Assembly: GCA_034670065.1 (NCBI GenBank)
Contig: JAXMOG010000008.1
Location: 106,308-170,307, forward strand
Length of the DNA stretch: 64,000 nucleotides
Origin: Mesobacterium_A sp034670065
GTDB taxonomy: Bacteria; Pseudomonadota; Alphaproteobacteria; Rhodobacterales; Rhodobacteraceae
Reading direction: 5' to 3'
Shown here piece after piece: positions 16,790 through 25,760 of the stretch; positions within the stretch are counted from its first letter, which is position 1; each line of letters starts with the position of its first letter. Below the pieces are notes generated by a model. The model was not told where the DNA came from. It saw nothing but the letters and a program-made list of their open reading frames with translations, and made no database searches. Both the position numbers and the translations under genes were made by a program.

Positions 16790-17980
16790 TTAACCTGGGC
16801 TCATGCCTCTCAACCTTTCCGAGCGCCGCCGCAGCATTTCTACAAACGCCAGCAGCAAGATAGAAATCCCCACCAGAATCGTCGCGGCGGCCAAAATTGT
16901 CGGAGAAATTTGTTCCCGCAAACCCGTAAACATTTGCCACGGCAATGTCTGCAATTCAGCAGAGCCAATGAACAGCACAACAACAACCTCATCAAACGAG
17001 GTGATGAAGGCAAACAGGCCACCAGAGATCACACCCGGCAGGATCAAAGGCATCTGCACACGGAAGAATGTGGTGACAGGGTTCGCCCCCATATTCGCCG
17101 CTGCTCGCGTCAATGATCGGTCAAAGCCAACCAGTGTCGCGGTAACGGTAATGATAACGAAAGGAATGCCCAACACAGCATGCGCCAACACAACACCCCA
17201 GTACGTTCCAACCAACCCAATCTTGGAGTAGAAGAAATACATACCCGTTGCCGAAATGATCAGCGGAACAATCATCGGTGAGATCAAGATCGCCATGATC
17301 AACCGTTTGCCCGGTACATGGCTTTGGCTGAGCCCGATCGCGGCAAGCGTGCCCAAGCTGACTGAAATAATGGTGGCCACCGGCGCAATCCGCAAACTGT
17401 TCCAAACGGCGCTGGTCCATTCGGAATTGGTCAGGAAGTCCCGGTAGTGTTTCAACGAATATCCGGCCGGATCAAACCGCAGCATTTCAGGAGTGAAGGT
17501 AAAGAAGTTCTGCGCATTAAACGAAAGTGGCATAACCACAAGGATTGGCGTGATCAGGAAGATGAAGATCGCACCACAAAGCACGCGGAACGTATAGTGC
17601 CACAGAACCTGCTTATCCGTCAGATAGGGCACCAAGTTTCTGCGATATCGGGTTAGCCCAATCCAATAAATGAACCAGCCAAAGAACCAACCGAACAGCG
17701 CACCAACAACCGCGCCTGCTACGCCGCCAAACATGTACCCTGCCACAAGGAACAGCGCTAGAATGCCCCAGCGCAGTGGCTTTTCCATCTCTGGCCCAAG
17801 CACGGCCATTGCCAAATACGTCAGCCCGGCCAACAGGGCTGCGCCAACCACCACGCCAATCAGCAACGATCCCTGCGCTGTGCCGATGAAGACGCCAGCT
17901 ATGGCCCCTGCAGCGGCCAGTACAGGAATGGAAAACGACAGTGCCTGCTTTTTCGTCGGGGTTAATACCAATTCGCTCAT
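16790..17980 (-). CDS. Polyamine-type ABC transporter permease (PotC-like) with extra N-terminal membrane segments
   Basis: A 396-residue inner-membrane permease. The C-terminal ~265 residues match PotC-type permeases, with the cytoplasmic EAA loop in LTRAAANMGANPVTTFFRVQMPLILPGVISGG, where the ATPase docks. The first ~130 residues hold about four additional hydrophobic segments before the usual TM1 (RVLCGAIFIFLITPILVVMP). The E. coli homologue is about 264 residues and lacks this extension. The gene follows the partner permease by three bases and ends the four-gene operon ATPase, binding protein, permease, permease. Substrate is probably spermidine, putrescine or another cation, inferred from the family. 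Confidence 0.88.
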   Translation of the reverse strand: MSELVLTPTKKQALSFSIPVLAAAGAIAGVFIGTAQGSLLIGVVVGAALLAGLTYLAMAVLGPEMEKPLRWGILALFLVAGYMFGGVAGAVVGALFGWFFGWFIYWIGLTRYRRNLVPYLTDKQVLWHYTFRVLCGAIFIFLITPILVVMPLSFNAQNFFTFTPEMLRFDPAGYSLKHYRDFLTNSEWTSAVWNSLRIAPVATIISVSLGTLAAIGLSQSHVPGKRLIMAILISPMIVPLIISATGMYFFYSKIGLVGTYWGVVLAHAVLGIPFVIITVTATLVGFDRSLTRAAANMGANPVTTFFRVQMPLILPGVISGGLFAFITSFDEVVVVLFIGSAELQTLPWQMFTGLREQISPTILAAATILVGISILLLAFVEMLRRRSERLRGMSPG

Positions 17981-17983
17981 GTC

Positions 17984-19606
17984 TCAGCCCCCAAGCTTTA
18001 CGTTGTCGATGCCGACGATCTTGTCATAGGCCCAGTAGAGTATCAGAACGACCGCCAACAGGATGGCGCCCAACGCCGCAGCCAGACCCCAGTTCAGCGA
18101 ACTAGAGATGTGGAATGCGATACGGTTTGAAATGAATGTCCCGGTGGTGCCGCCCACGATTTCTGGCGTGATGTAGTAGCCAATGGACAGAATGAACACC
18201 AAGATCGAACCCGCCCCGATGCCCGGAATCGATTGTGGGAAGTAGACGCGCCAGAAAGCGGTCCAGTTCGTGGCACCCAAAGATTTTGCCGCCCGGACAT
18301 ACGTGACCGGAATGGTCGACATAACCGAATACATCGGCAAGATCATGAAGGGCAGCAAGATGTGCGTCATTGCAATGATGGTACCCAGCTGGTTGTTGAT
18401 CATCACCAATCGGGCATCATCCGCGACCAGACCCAGCCAAACCAGAACATCGTTGATGACACCCTGCTGCTGCAGCATCACTTTCCATGCGGAGGTGCGC
18501 ACCAGAAGCGACGTCCAGAATGGCAGCAAAACCAAGATCATCAACAGGTTGGCTGTTCGGGCTGGCAGGTTGGAAAGCAGATAAGACACTGGGTAGGCCA
18601 ACAAGATACAGCTGATCGTGATCACCATCGACATGAACAACGTCCGCTTGAACAGCAGCCCATAGATGCGCTCACGCTCATCCCGAAGTTCAACGCCATC
18701 TGGTGTTTTCTTCAAATCTATCGCGTTCAGAAAGTAACCAGAGGTATAGTCTGGCCCGTACAGTTTGATCGTCTGCCATATTTCAGGCTTCAACCAGTCT
18801 TCTTCGATGTCTTCAAAACCCTGTTTGAAGCTGATCGTTTCAAATTCTGGGGTATCAACCAGCGCATCGGCAGCCTTCAACATATCTGCGCCTGGTCCGG
18901 TGTAGCCCTCTACCGATCCTGCCACCAAATCTTGGTACAGCGCAGTGTGCACAGCTGTCCAAGGCTCTTCTTTCAGCAGGCTTTTACCCTTTTTGTCTTG
19001 CTGGAATTGGGCAAAAATTTCATAGGCTTCGGCAGTTTTCGGCAGAACATCAGAAATGCCGTCACGCAGTTTAAATTTCGGGTGCTCTTCGCCTTTTTTC
19101 CATTTTGCCTGTTCAGACATCCAGGCCGGATCGCCCATTAACTCTGCCCAAGGCTCCGCCTTGTCCCAGCTTTTGTCCAAATCTTTGAACTGGTCTTGGT
19201 ACACTTCGCCGATGTCATCCAGCCCACGGCCCGCCTTTCGGAATACCGATGAAACGCCGGTCTGTTCATAGTTCAGGCGTGTACCAAGACGTGTGTGATC
19301 TTTGTTTTCTGCAGCCAGAAACAGATCGTAATAGGCAGCTTCGAAAACAGACTCTGGCGGAACCTCTTCGCCATCCCATGTCTCCAACGCCGCAACGGTC
19401 AGCGGCATGGTTTCCGACACGATCTGGTTTTCAACGGATCGAAACAGCATGTCCCCGATAGGCGCGATAAACGTCACCAGCACAAAGATCAGCAAAGGCG
19501 CAACCAAGCCAAGTGCTCGCAACTTTTGCCGGCGCAACGCGCGGTTCAGACTTTGCTTTAATGGCCGTCCATCGGCTGCGATTACAGATCCGGTTTCGTC
19601 AGTCAT
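17984..19606 (-). CDS. Polyamine-type ABC transporter permease (PotB-like) with a large periplasmic insert
   Basis: A 540-residue permease. TM1 is at about residues 33-52 (LVAPLLIFVLVTFIAPIGDM). It is followed by ~260 mostly polar residues before the next membrane helix (FKRTLFMSMVITISCILLAYPVSYLL). The C-terminal ~220 residues have the PotB fold with the EAA motif in VRAAKSLGATNWTAFWRVYFPQSIPG. E. coli PotB is about 275 residues; the excess here lies in the loop after TM1, which faces the periplasm and could contact the binding protein. The start at 19606 has a strong GAAGGGG ribosome binding site. Part of the potA-like operon. Confidence 0.88.
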   Translation of the reverse strand: MTDETGSVIAADGRPLKQSLNRALRRQKLRALGLVAPLLIFVLVTFIAPIGDMLFRSVENQIVSETMPLTVAALETWDGEEVPPESVFEAAYYDLFLAAENKDHTRLGTRLNYEQTGVSSVFRKAGRGLDDIGEVYQDQFKDLDKSWDKAEPWAELMGDPAWMSEQAKWKKGEEHPKFKLRDGISDVLPKTAEAYEIFAQFQQDKKGKSLLKEEPWTAVHTALYQDLVAGSVEGYTGPGADMLKAADALVDTPEFETISFKQGFEDIEEDWLKPEIWQTIKLYGPDYTSGYFLNAIDLKKTPDGVELRDERERIYGLLFKRTLFMSMVITISCILLAYPVSYLLSNLPARTANLLMILVLLPFWTSLLVRTSAWKVMLQQQGVINDVLVWLGLVADDARLVMINNQLGTIIAMTHILLPFMILPMYSVMSTIPVTYVRAAKSLGATNWTAFWRVYFPQSIPGIGAGSILVFILSIGYYITPEIVGGTTGTFISNRIAFHISSSLNWGLAAALGAILLAVVLILYWAYDKIVGIDNVKLGG

Positions 19607-19712
19607 TCCGCCCCTTCTACCAGTACATCTGTGCTGGTTGCGGTAGGTCACCGAAATTCGGCAACGTCTTAAAATTATTGATCGCGTTGGCCGCTATCGG
19701 CCCAGAAAGAAC

Positions 19713-19736
19713 GCAGGGCGGGAAATCCCGCCCTGC
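19713..19736 (-). terminator. Intercistronic hairpin after the binding-protein gene
   Basis: Ten-base perfect GC-rich stem gcagggcggg / cccgccctgc with an aaat loop, just after the stop of the substrate-binding gene and before the permease genes. Such hairpins partly terminate or protect mRNA and let the binding protein be made in excess over the permeases. Confidence 0.7.
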
Positions 19737-19744
19737 ATCAGGTA

Positions 19745-20863
19745 TTAGTTTTTCGCCAACCAAGCCTGGAATTTCGCGTCGATGTCGTCGCGATAGTCGG
19801 CCCAGAACTCATAGTTGTAGAGCAGAGTGTTGGCGGCATTGTCGGGATCGGTCGGCATGTGCTGCGCCATGTCGATGCCCAGCTCATAGTGCTGACCAAC
19901 CATTGGTGCCGACGATGCACGTGCAGGACCGTACGAAATATACGCTGCCTGATCTGCCAAACGCTGAGTGTCCGACGAGAACTTCGCAAAATCCAAGACC
20001 CGTGCCTTACGGTCTTCGGGCAGATTGGCTGGAATGATCCATCCATCCAGATCGAACACTTGCATGTCCCAAAGGATCTCAACCGGCTGGTTTTGCTCTT
20101 CAGCAACCGCAAACAGACGTCCGTTATAGGTGGAACCCATTACGACTTCACCATCAGCCAAAAGCTGCGGTGTGTCTGCACCAGCGGACCACCAGACCAC
20201 AGAGTCTTTGATGGTGCCCAGTTTTGCCAACGCCTGTTCCTGACCTTCGTCGGTCTCCAGAACATCGTAGATGTCTTCTTTGGCTACGCCGTCACAGTAC
20301 AGTGCCCATTCCATGTTGTTGATCGGGCGCTTTTCCAGCGAACGTTTGCCAGGATAGGTCTCCATATCGAACAGAGCACAGATTTCGGTAGGCGGATTGT
20401 CACCAACCAAGTCTGAACGGTAGCCAACGGTGGTCGAATAAACGATCAGCGGAATGAAACAATCGCTGACGATCAGGTCACCGAAGTCATCGCTGGCAGA
20501 AGTGCCATCAGGGGCTTCTGCCAAATCTTCGTCATGGTCGATTTCCATCGCCAGACCTTCGTCGCACAGACGAATGGCGTCGGACGCCACAACATCAACG
20601 ATGTCCCAGGTGATGTTTCCAGCTTCGTTCATCGCGCGCAGCTTGGCTACGGCCTCGGCAGATCCTTCGTCCCAAGACGCGGACACGCCGTCGTTCATTT
20701 CGAGGTATGGCTGTAGATAGGCCTTGTCCTGACTGGATTGGTAGGCTCCTCCCCAAGAAACCAAAGTCAGTTTGTCAGACATACCACCATGGCTTTCAGC
20801 GTTCGCAGCCACAGCAGCCACAGACAATGCCGAAGATACCAGTAGTGATTTTGTGAGTGTCAT
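19745..20863 (-). CDS. Spermidine/putrescine-type substrate-binding protein
   Basis: A 372-residue periplasmic binding protein of the PotD/PotF family. A Sec signal peptide is visible (LLVSSALSVAAVAANA). The mature part begins with LTLVSWGGAYQSSQDKAYLQPYLE, typical of this family, and acidic and aromatic residues for a cationic ligand recur (ITWDIVDVVASD, SVVWWSAGADTPQL, DGWIIPANLPED). The start at 20863 has a GGAG ribosome binding site. It is the second gene of the operon and is followed by a strong hairpin, consistent with higher expression than the permeases. The ligand could be a polyamine, an opine or another cationic compound; sequence alone does not decide. Confidence 0.9.
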   Translation of the reverse strand: MTLTKSLLVSSALSVAAVAANAESHGGMSDKLTLVSWGGAYQSSQDKAYLQPYLEMNDGVSASWDEGSAEAVAKLRAMNEAGNITWDIVDVVASDAIRLCDEGLAMEIDHDEDLAEAPDGTSASDDFGDLIVSDCFIPLIVYSTTVGYRSDLVGDNPPTEICALFDMETYPGKRSLEKRPINNMEWALYCDGVAKEDIYDVLETDEGQEQALAKLGTIKDSVVWWSAGADTPQLLADGEVVMGSTYNGRLFAVAEEQNQPVEILWDMQVFDLDGWIIPANLPEDRKARVLDFAKFSSDTQRLADQAAYISYGPARASSAPMVGQHYELGIDMAQHMPTDPDNAANTLLYNYEFWADYRDDIDAKFQAWLAKN

Positions 20864-20983
20864 AATTTTACTCCATGTTTCGCCCAGTATTACAAAAGCT
20901 CGGTGCAAGGGCGATTGAACCGAACCAACATGCGCTGCCAAGTCAGGAGTGATCTGACGTCAAAGACAGCGCACGAAAGTTCC

Positions 20984-22087
20984 TTAGGTCGCATCCAACG
21001 CGCGACAATCCCGCGGCAGCCACCCGATTTCGATTTCTTGGCCAGGTTCCAAACGCACCTGATCAGGCGCATTCCGGGACTTGATAATGAAATCATCATT
21101 GCCAGCCACGCTCATCCGGGTGCGGAAGATATCGCCCATATAGATGAACTCGCGGACGGTGGCTTTCAGCGTATGCGCGCCTTCTTGCAGGCGATCTTTG
21201 TTGAACTCGACGCGCTCAGGTCGGATGGAAACCCGCGTGGGCTCACCCACTTTGCTGACATTGACCGGCATAGCATCGATCAATTCGCCGTTGGTCAATT
21301 TCACAACGCAGTAGTCTTCGTACATCTCGGCAACAACACCATCCAGGGTGTTATTCTCGCCGATGAATTGCGCAACAAAACTGTTCTGCGGAGCCTCGTA
21401 CAACTCATCCGGTGGCGCAAGCTGCTGAATACGACCATCATCAAACACCGCGACGCGGTCCGACATGGTCAGCGCTTCGGTTTGGTCATGGGTCACATAC
21501 ACAACGGTAATGCCCAAATTGTCAGCAATGCGCTTGATCTCAAACTGCATGTGCTCGCGCAGCTGCTTATCCAAGGCGCCAAGCGGCTCGTCCATCAAGA
21601 CCAGCTCTGCTTCAAACACCAGGGCGCGCGCCAATGCGATACGCTGCTGTTGCCCGCCAGACAGCTGTGCAGGACGGCGCCCACCAAAGGCACCCATCTG
21701 AACCATCTCCAACGCGCGCTTCACTTTCGCTTCACGGTCGGATTTGCCCATTTTGCGCACTTCCAATGGGAAGGCCAAATTCTCGGCAACGGTCATATGC
21801 GGGAACAACGCATAGTTTTGGAAAACCATGCCAATACCGCGTTTATGTGGGGGAATATTGTTGATGGGTCGACCATCAAGCCGAATATCGCCGTGTGTCG
21901 CTGTTTCAAAGCCAGCCAACATCATCAGGCAGGTGGTCTTACCTGAGCCTGACGGGCCGAGCATTGTCAGAAATTCACCCTTTGGCAGGCGAAGGTTCAA
22001 GTCTTTGACGACGAGATTTTCGCCATCATAGCTTTTTTGCACGCGTTCGAATTCGACAAAAGCGTCGTTTTGAGCGGTATCAGCCAA
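20984..22087 (-). CDS. Polyamine-type ABC transporter ATP-binding protein (PotA-like)
   Basis: A 367-residue ABC ATPase. It has Walker A MLGPSGSGKTT, a Q-loop in GMVFQNYALFPHM, the signature LSGGQQQRIALARAL, Walker B LVLMDEPLGALD and the switch His in VYVTHDQTEALTM. The C-terminal TOBE-type domain (VSIRPERVEFNKD) matches PotA and other MOI-superfamily ATPases. It is the first gene of the importer operon and begins with TTG preceded by GGGGAG. A perfect 28-base inverted repeat lies about 150 bases upstream of the start. Confidence 0.93.
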   Translation of the reverse strand: MADTAQNDAFVEFERVQKSYDGENLVVKDLNLRLPKGEFLTMLGPSGSGKTTCLMMLAGFETATHGDIRLDGRPINNIPPHKRGIGMVFQNYALFPHMTVAENLAFPLEVRKMGKSDREAKVKRALEMVQMGAFGGRRPAQLSGGQQQRIALARALVFEAELVLMDEPLGALDKQLREHMQFEIKRIADNLGITVVYVTHDQTEALTMSDRVAVFDDGRIQQLAPPDELYEAPQNSFVAQFIGENNTLDGVVAEMYEDYCVVKLTNGELIDAMPVNVSKVGEPTRVSIRPERVEFNKDRLQEGAHTLKATVREFIYMGDIFRTRMSVAGNDDFIIKSRNAPDQVRLEPGQEIEIGWLPRDCRALDAT

Positions 22088-22233
22088 ACCTGGCTCCCCT
22101 GTTGTTTGCTGCGGTGTTTTCCCGCGATTGACTTGATTAGAGACGCTGACGCCCTACGTTGCAACCCAGAAGCTGATAATTGCTGCAGAGCTTATTATTT
22201 GGGCAATTTTCTTGCTTAAAACCGCCCCTCTAT

Positions 22234-22261
22234 GGTCTAAAAACGACGTCGCTTTTAGACC
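22234..22261. promoter_or_regulatory. Inverted repeat upstream of the polyamine-type operon
   Basis: Perfect nine-base arms ggtctaaaa / ttttagacc separated by ten bases that contain the palindrome gacgtc. It lies between the atp terminator and the first gene of the ABC operon. It could be a dimeric regulator site or an RNA hairpin; no T-run follows. Confidence 0.45.
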
Positions 22262-22289
22262 TCAAAGATTGCTCCCAAAATTTGAGCAT

Positions 22290-22318
22290 AAAAAAACTCG
22301 GGCACTTGGCCCGAGTTC
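22290..22318 (-). terminator. Rho-independent terminator of the atp operon
   Basis: Nine-base perfect stem (aactcgggc / gcccgagtt) with a five-base loop. On the reverse strand it is followed by a run of seven T's, 28 bases after the atpF stop. Confidence 0.9.
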
Positions 22319-22345
22319 TTCCGATTCTTGAATGTTTGACGCGTG

Positions 22346-22906
22346 TCAGTGAAGTTTCTTACCAACCTCAGTGATTGATTCGTCAATCAACTTAGACGCA
22401 GACGCCGCATTGGTCTGTTTTGCGATCACGTCTTTAGCGGCCTGGATCGCGACGGTTGCGGCACGATCACGCACACCCTTCACGGCGGCGGCTTCTGCCG
22501 ATGCGATCTGATCAGTCGCAGCGTTCAAGCGACGCTGGATGGAGTCAGCCAATTCGACTTTGGCTTGTTCGCCTGCAATCTTGGCTTCTTCCTTGGCTTG
22601 CGCAACAATGCGGTCTGCCTGTTCCTGAACTTCACGCTGCTTGCGCTCAAAGCTGGCCAGAAGGCTTTTCGCTTCTTCGCGCAGCGCACGGGCTTCGTCC
22701 AGATCATCGCGAATACCTTCGGCACGCTTGTCCAGCAAACCGCCCAGCAGGCCTGGCACTTTGAAGTACACCAGAACCACAAGGAACAGCAGGAAGCCCA
22801 ACAGAACGACGAAGTTCGTATTGCCCAGCGAAAAGAACGGTCCGCTGGCAGCAAGAGCCGGCGATGCGGCAAGGCCAAGGCCTAGGGTTGTTATCAGCAT
22901 ACGCAT
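22346..22906 (-). CDS. atpF: ATP synthase F0 subunit b
   Basis: A 186-residue peripheral-stalk subunit. One membrane helix (FVVLLGFLLFLVVLVYF, about 32-48) is followed by a long charged coiled coil (DLDEARALREEAKSLLASFERKQREV and onward), the b-type right-handed stalk that holds F1. A short hydrophobic stretch with a signal-like ALAAS end precedes the membrane helix, as often seen in alphaproteobacterial b subunits. It lies five bases after the b' gene and is the last gene before a strong terminator. Confidence 0.94.
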   Translation of the reverse strand: MRMLITTLGLGLAASPALAASGPFFSLGNTNFVVLLGFLLFLVVLVYFKVPGLLGGLLDKRAEGIRDDLDEARALREEAKSLLASFERKQREVQEQADRIVAQAKEEAKIAGEQAKVELADSIQRRLNAATDQIASAEAAAVKGVRDRAATVAIQAAKDVIAKQTNAASASKLIDESITEVGKKLH

Positions 22907-22911
22907 GTCGA

Positions 22912-23457
22912 TTACCCCTTCAGCCGATTGATGACGGCGTCAGCCACAGACGCATCATCTGTCGAGCCACCAAATGCGCCAACAATCTCTGCGGCGGTTT
23001 CTTTGGCGATGACTTCAATGCTGTCCTCGGCGGATGCCCGGATTTCTGCAATGGCCTTTTCCGATTCTGCTGCTTTCGCGGCAATCTCGGCATCGGCTTT
23101 TTGAATGGCCAAATCTACTTCGGCCTGAATTTCGGCACGTGCTTCGCCAGAAATGCGCTGCGCTTCAACACGCGCATCCGCCAATGCTTGATTATAAGCA
23201 GTTTCGGCGTTTTCTGCCTGACGCTTCAGGTCTTCAGCAGCGGCCAGATCGTTTGTGATGGTACCTTGACGTTCCGCCAGGATCGCAGCGATGCGCGGCA
23301 GCGCAACACGCGACAGGACAAGAAAAATCACCACCAGGGTGACGACCAGCCAGAAAATCTGGTTCGGGAACCAGTCAAAGCACAGCTGCGGCATCCCGAT
23401 GGCAGAGCCGTGGGAATCAACGCATGTGCTGGCGGCACCTGTGTGTTCGGTTGCCAT
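22912..23457 (-). CDS. atpG: ATP synthase F0 subunit b'
   Basis: A 181-residue paralogue of subunit b. About 25 N-terminal residues precede the membrane helix (IFWLVVTLVVIFLVLSRVALPRI), then a long Ala/Glu/Lys coiled coil follows. Photosynthetic and alphaproteobacteria use a b/b' heterodimer as the peripheral stalk instead of the b2 homodimer of E. coli. The symbol atpG (or atpF2) is used for b' in this group and must not be confused with the gamma subunit. It lies between atpE and atpF. Confidence 0.92.
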   Translation of the reverse strand: MATEHTGAASTCVDSHGSAIGMPQLCFDWFPNQIFWLVVTLVVIFLVLSRVALPRIAAILAERQGTITNDLAAAEDLKRQAENAETAYNQALADARVEAQRISGEARAEIQAEVDLAIQKADAEIAAKAAESEKAIAEIRASAEDSIEVIAKETAAEIVGAFGGSTDDASVADAVINRLKG

Positions 23458-23541
23458 GTTGTCCTCCGTCGGAACGTTGTCTCAGACAACGGGCGGGCCA
23501 CAAAAGCGGCCCCGCCCGCGCGTAAGGATCAGTTCCGGTGC

Positions 23542-23766
23542 TTAGACAGCAAACATCAGCAGCAGCGATACCAGGAATGCAAAGATGCCCAGTGCTTCTG
23601 CGAATGCGATACCGATGAACAGAGTAGCAGTCTGCGATGCAGCTGCCGAAGGGTTGCGCAATGCGCCGGCCAAGAAGTTGCCTGCAACGTTACCCACCCC
23701 GATTGCGGCTGCGCCGGAACCGATTGCTGCCAGGCCTGCGCCGATGTGTGCGAGATCGCCTTCCAT
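23542..23766 (-). CDS. atpE: ATP synthase F0 subunit c (proteolipid)
   Basis: A 74-residue hairpin of two membrane helices forming the proton-driven rotor ring. Helix 1 is rich in Gly and Ala (GAGLAAIGSGAAAIGVGNVAGNF), the polar loop is ALRNPSAA, and helix 2 carries the ion-binding Glu in GIAFAEALGIFAFLVSLLLMF. No sodium-type Q/ES pattern is evident, so protons are the likely coupling ion. It lies between atpB and atpG. Confidence 0.96.
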   Translation of the reverse strand: MEGDLAHIGAGLAAIGSGAAAIGVGNVAGNFLAGALRNPSAAASQTATLFIGIAFAEALGIFAFLVSLLLMFAV

Positions 23767-23848
23767 TGTGATTTCTCCTTACGATTGGAAGTTTAATTCT
23801 AGGGTTGTTCGAGTTGCGACTGCGCCAAATGGCCCAGCCGCGAAATTC

Positions 23849-24634
23849 TTAGTGATGCGGATGAAGCGCGTCTTTCAGATACACGCAGGTCAGGATCGTG
23901 AACACGTAGGCCTGAATGAAGGCCACCAGGATTTCCAGACCGTACATGGCGGTGATCGCAACAATCGACAGCGGCGAAATCGCTGCGATCGCAGCAAATC
24001 CAGCAAACACTTTGATCACAGCGTGACCAGCCATAACGTTACCAGCCAAACGAATGGAGTGGCTAACCGGACGCACGAAATACGAGATCAGTTCGATGAT
24101 GGCCAAGATCGGACGCAACGCCAAAGGCGCGCTGGCAACCCAGAACAAGCCCAGGAAGCTGGCACCGTTTTTGACAAAACCCAAAATCGTAACTGTCAGG
24201 AATACCGCCATCGCCAGAACAACGGTCACGGCAAAATGCGACGTGGTTGTAAAGCTGAGCGGCAACAGGCCCAGGAAGTTGGCAAATACAATGAACAGGA
24301 ACAGGGTCATGATGTAGGGGAAGTACTTCAGACCATCTTTTCCGGCCACGTCTTCGACCATCTTATACACAAAGCCATAAGCCAGTTCGGCAATCGACTG
24401 ACCGCGCGATGGGATCACTGCGCGGCGCGACGTGGCGACGACCATAAGACCGATCACTGCCAGAACCGCCAAGAACAGCCACAGCGTTACGTTGGTGATG
24501 GTGAACATGCCAACCGGTCCGTCGCCGAACAACGGTTTGACGATGAACTGATCCATCGGGTGGAAAACAAGGCTGCCACCTTCGGCTGCGTGCTCCGCTG
24601 CTTCCGCACCATGCTGAACTGCTTCAGTCGCCAT
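23849..24634 (-). CDS. atpB: ATP synthase F0 subunit a
   Basis: A 261-residue polytopic membrane subunit forming the proton half-channels. The essential Arg lies in SHSIRLAGNVMAGH, and the C-terminal helix IQAYVFTILTCVYLKDAL carries the conserved Q/Y/F set. Its start overlaps the end of atpI by 11 bases, indicating translational coupling. F1 genes are not adjacent, as expected for Rhodobacterales where F0 and F1 are separate operons. Confidence 0.96.
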   Translation of the reverse strand: MATEAVQHGAEAAEHAAEGGSLVFHPMDQFIVKPLFGDGPVGMFTITNVTLWLFLAVLAVIGLMVVATSRRAVIPSRGQSIAELAYGFVYKMVEDVAGKDGLKYFPYIMTLFLFIVFANFLGLLPLSFTTTSHFAVTVVLAMAVFLTVTILGFVKNGASFLGLFWVASAPLALRPILAIIELISYFVRPVSHSIRLAGNVMAGHAVIKVFAGFAAIAAISPLSIVAITAMYGLEILVAFIQAYVFTILTCVYLKDALHPHH

Positions 24635-24971
24635 TGCGTTCCCTCTCGTCCCCTTCAGCCAATTTGGCCGTTTCGCTTGCCTGAACCTCTTTTGCCGTGC
24701 GCATCATCACTTTGATGCCGGCGGCGAGGCCCAAAAATGTAAACAGCACCAATAGCCAAGGGAGTGTTCCCAACAGACTGTCCAGTCCGTAGCCGATGCC
24801 AAAGCCGATCCCAAGACCAGCCACTAATTCCGTGACCATCCGCCAAGCCACCTGGGCCTGAGAGTAATGTTCCTCTTGGTGCGGTTTCGCGTCGGTTCCG
24901 ACTTTCGCCGCCGCAATCCGCGCTTCCAGCTCTTTTAGCCGAGACTTTGGATCGGGTTCAGACACGTTCAC
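24624..24971 (-). CDS. atpI: ATP synthase assembly protein I
   Basis: A 115-residue protein. About 45 charged N-terminal residues are followed by two membrane helices (ELVAGLGIGFGIGYGLDSL and PWLLVLFTFLGLAAGIKVMM), the AtpI/Atp1 pattern. AtpI helps assemble the c-ring or supply Mg2+, and is the usual first gene of the F0 operon. The ~250 bases upstream to the ArsR gene must contain the operon promoter. Confidence 0.92.
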   Translation of the reverse strand: MNVSEPDPKSRLKELEARIAAAKVGTDAKPHQEEHYSQAQVAWRMVTELVAGLGIGFGIGYGLDSLLGTLPWLLVLFTFLGLAAGIKVMMRTAKEVQASETAKLAEGDERERNGD

Positions 24972-25227
24972 GCCCCTATTGGACAGTCGTCGCTTTGCTA
25001 GGGTGCTGACCCGCCTGAGTCAAGCGCGCATGGCCGCACATGTCACATAATTTAAGCTGCTGTTTTCAAAGCGAAAAATTTTCGGATTGGACTTCAAAGA
25101 CATTCGGTCGCAGCCGTCAGATCTGTTGTTAGCGTTGAATATGCATATTCAACCATTCAGTTAATCTTTTTTTGATGATGAACGCCCAAGCTTGACCACA
25201 TTGGGTTTGCGGCGCTACTTCACCCCT

Positions 25228-25575
25228 GTGACCCAGCCCAGCACCCTTGATACGGTCTTTGCCGCCCTTGCCGATCCAACGCGACGACAGATACTGTCGA
25301 TGCTGCTGGAAGATGATATGGCTGTCACGGATGTGGCGGAACCATTTCAGATGTCGCTGGCAGCAATCTCCAAACATCTGACCATCCTCGCGACCGCGGG
25401 CCTGATCAGTCAAGAAAAGCGAGGCCGGGTCAAATGGTGCAAGCTAGAACCGGATGCCCTGCGCGGTGCCAGCACTTGGATGCAGGGGTTTGGTCAGTTC
25501 GAACCCGTTCACCTTGATGCCTTTGAACGGTTCCTTGCCGCTGAAATAGACCAACCAGACGATACGACCGAGTAG
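25228..25575 (+). CDS. ArsR family transcriptional regulator
   Basis: A 115-residue winged-helix regulator. LDTVFAALADPTRRQILSML starts the domain, followed by VTDVAEPFQMSLAAISKHLTILATAGLI with the recognition helix. The metal-site CVC motif of ArsR/SmtB is absent, so it belongs to the non-metal SdpR-like branch. The GTG at 25228 is favoured because MTQPSTLDTVF then opens the domain directly; a TTG at 25192 would add 12 residues. The usual partner of this branch, a START-domain (AHSA1) gene, is not found downstream. Target unknown. Confidence 0.85.
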   Translation: MTQPSTLDTVFAALADPTRRQILSMLLEDDMAVTDVAEPFQMSLAAISKHLTILATAGLISQEKRGRVKWCKLEPDALRGASTWMQGFGQFEPVHLDAFERFLAAEIDQPDDTTE

Positions 25576-25760
25576 AATGCGCGATGGGCCGAACCCGAAG
25601 GTCCGGCCCTTGGGAAGCGGAGAAGCCTCCGCCGTTCCGTTTTCGCACTGGTACGCACACACGTGAAAACTCGGAACACCGATGGGGATGACCGCCCCGC
25701 CGGGCGATTACGGCTCCCAAGTTCTATCAACCACATCAGAAGGTTAAGAAAAAATGGGAA

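Noticed and set aside
25576..25760. Short frames after the ArsR gene
   Set aside because: No conserved motif or ribosome binding site; a six-base stem is too weak to call a terminator.
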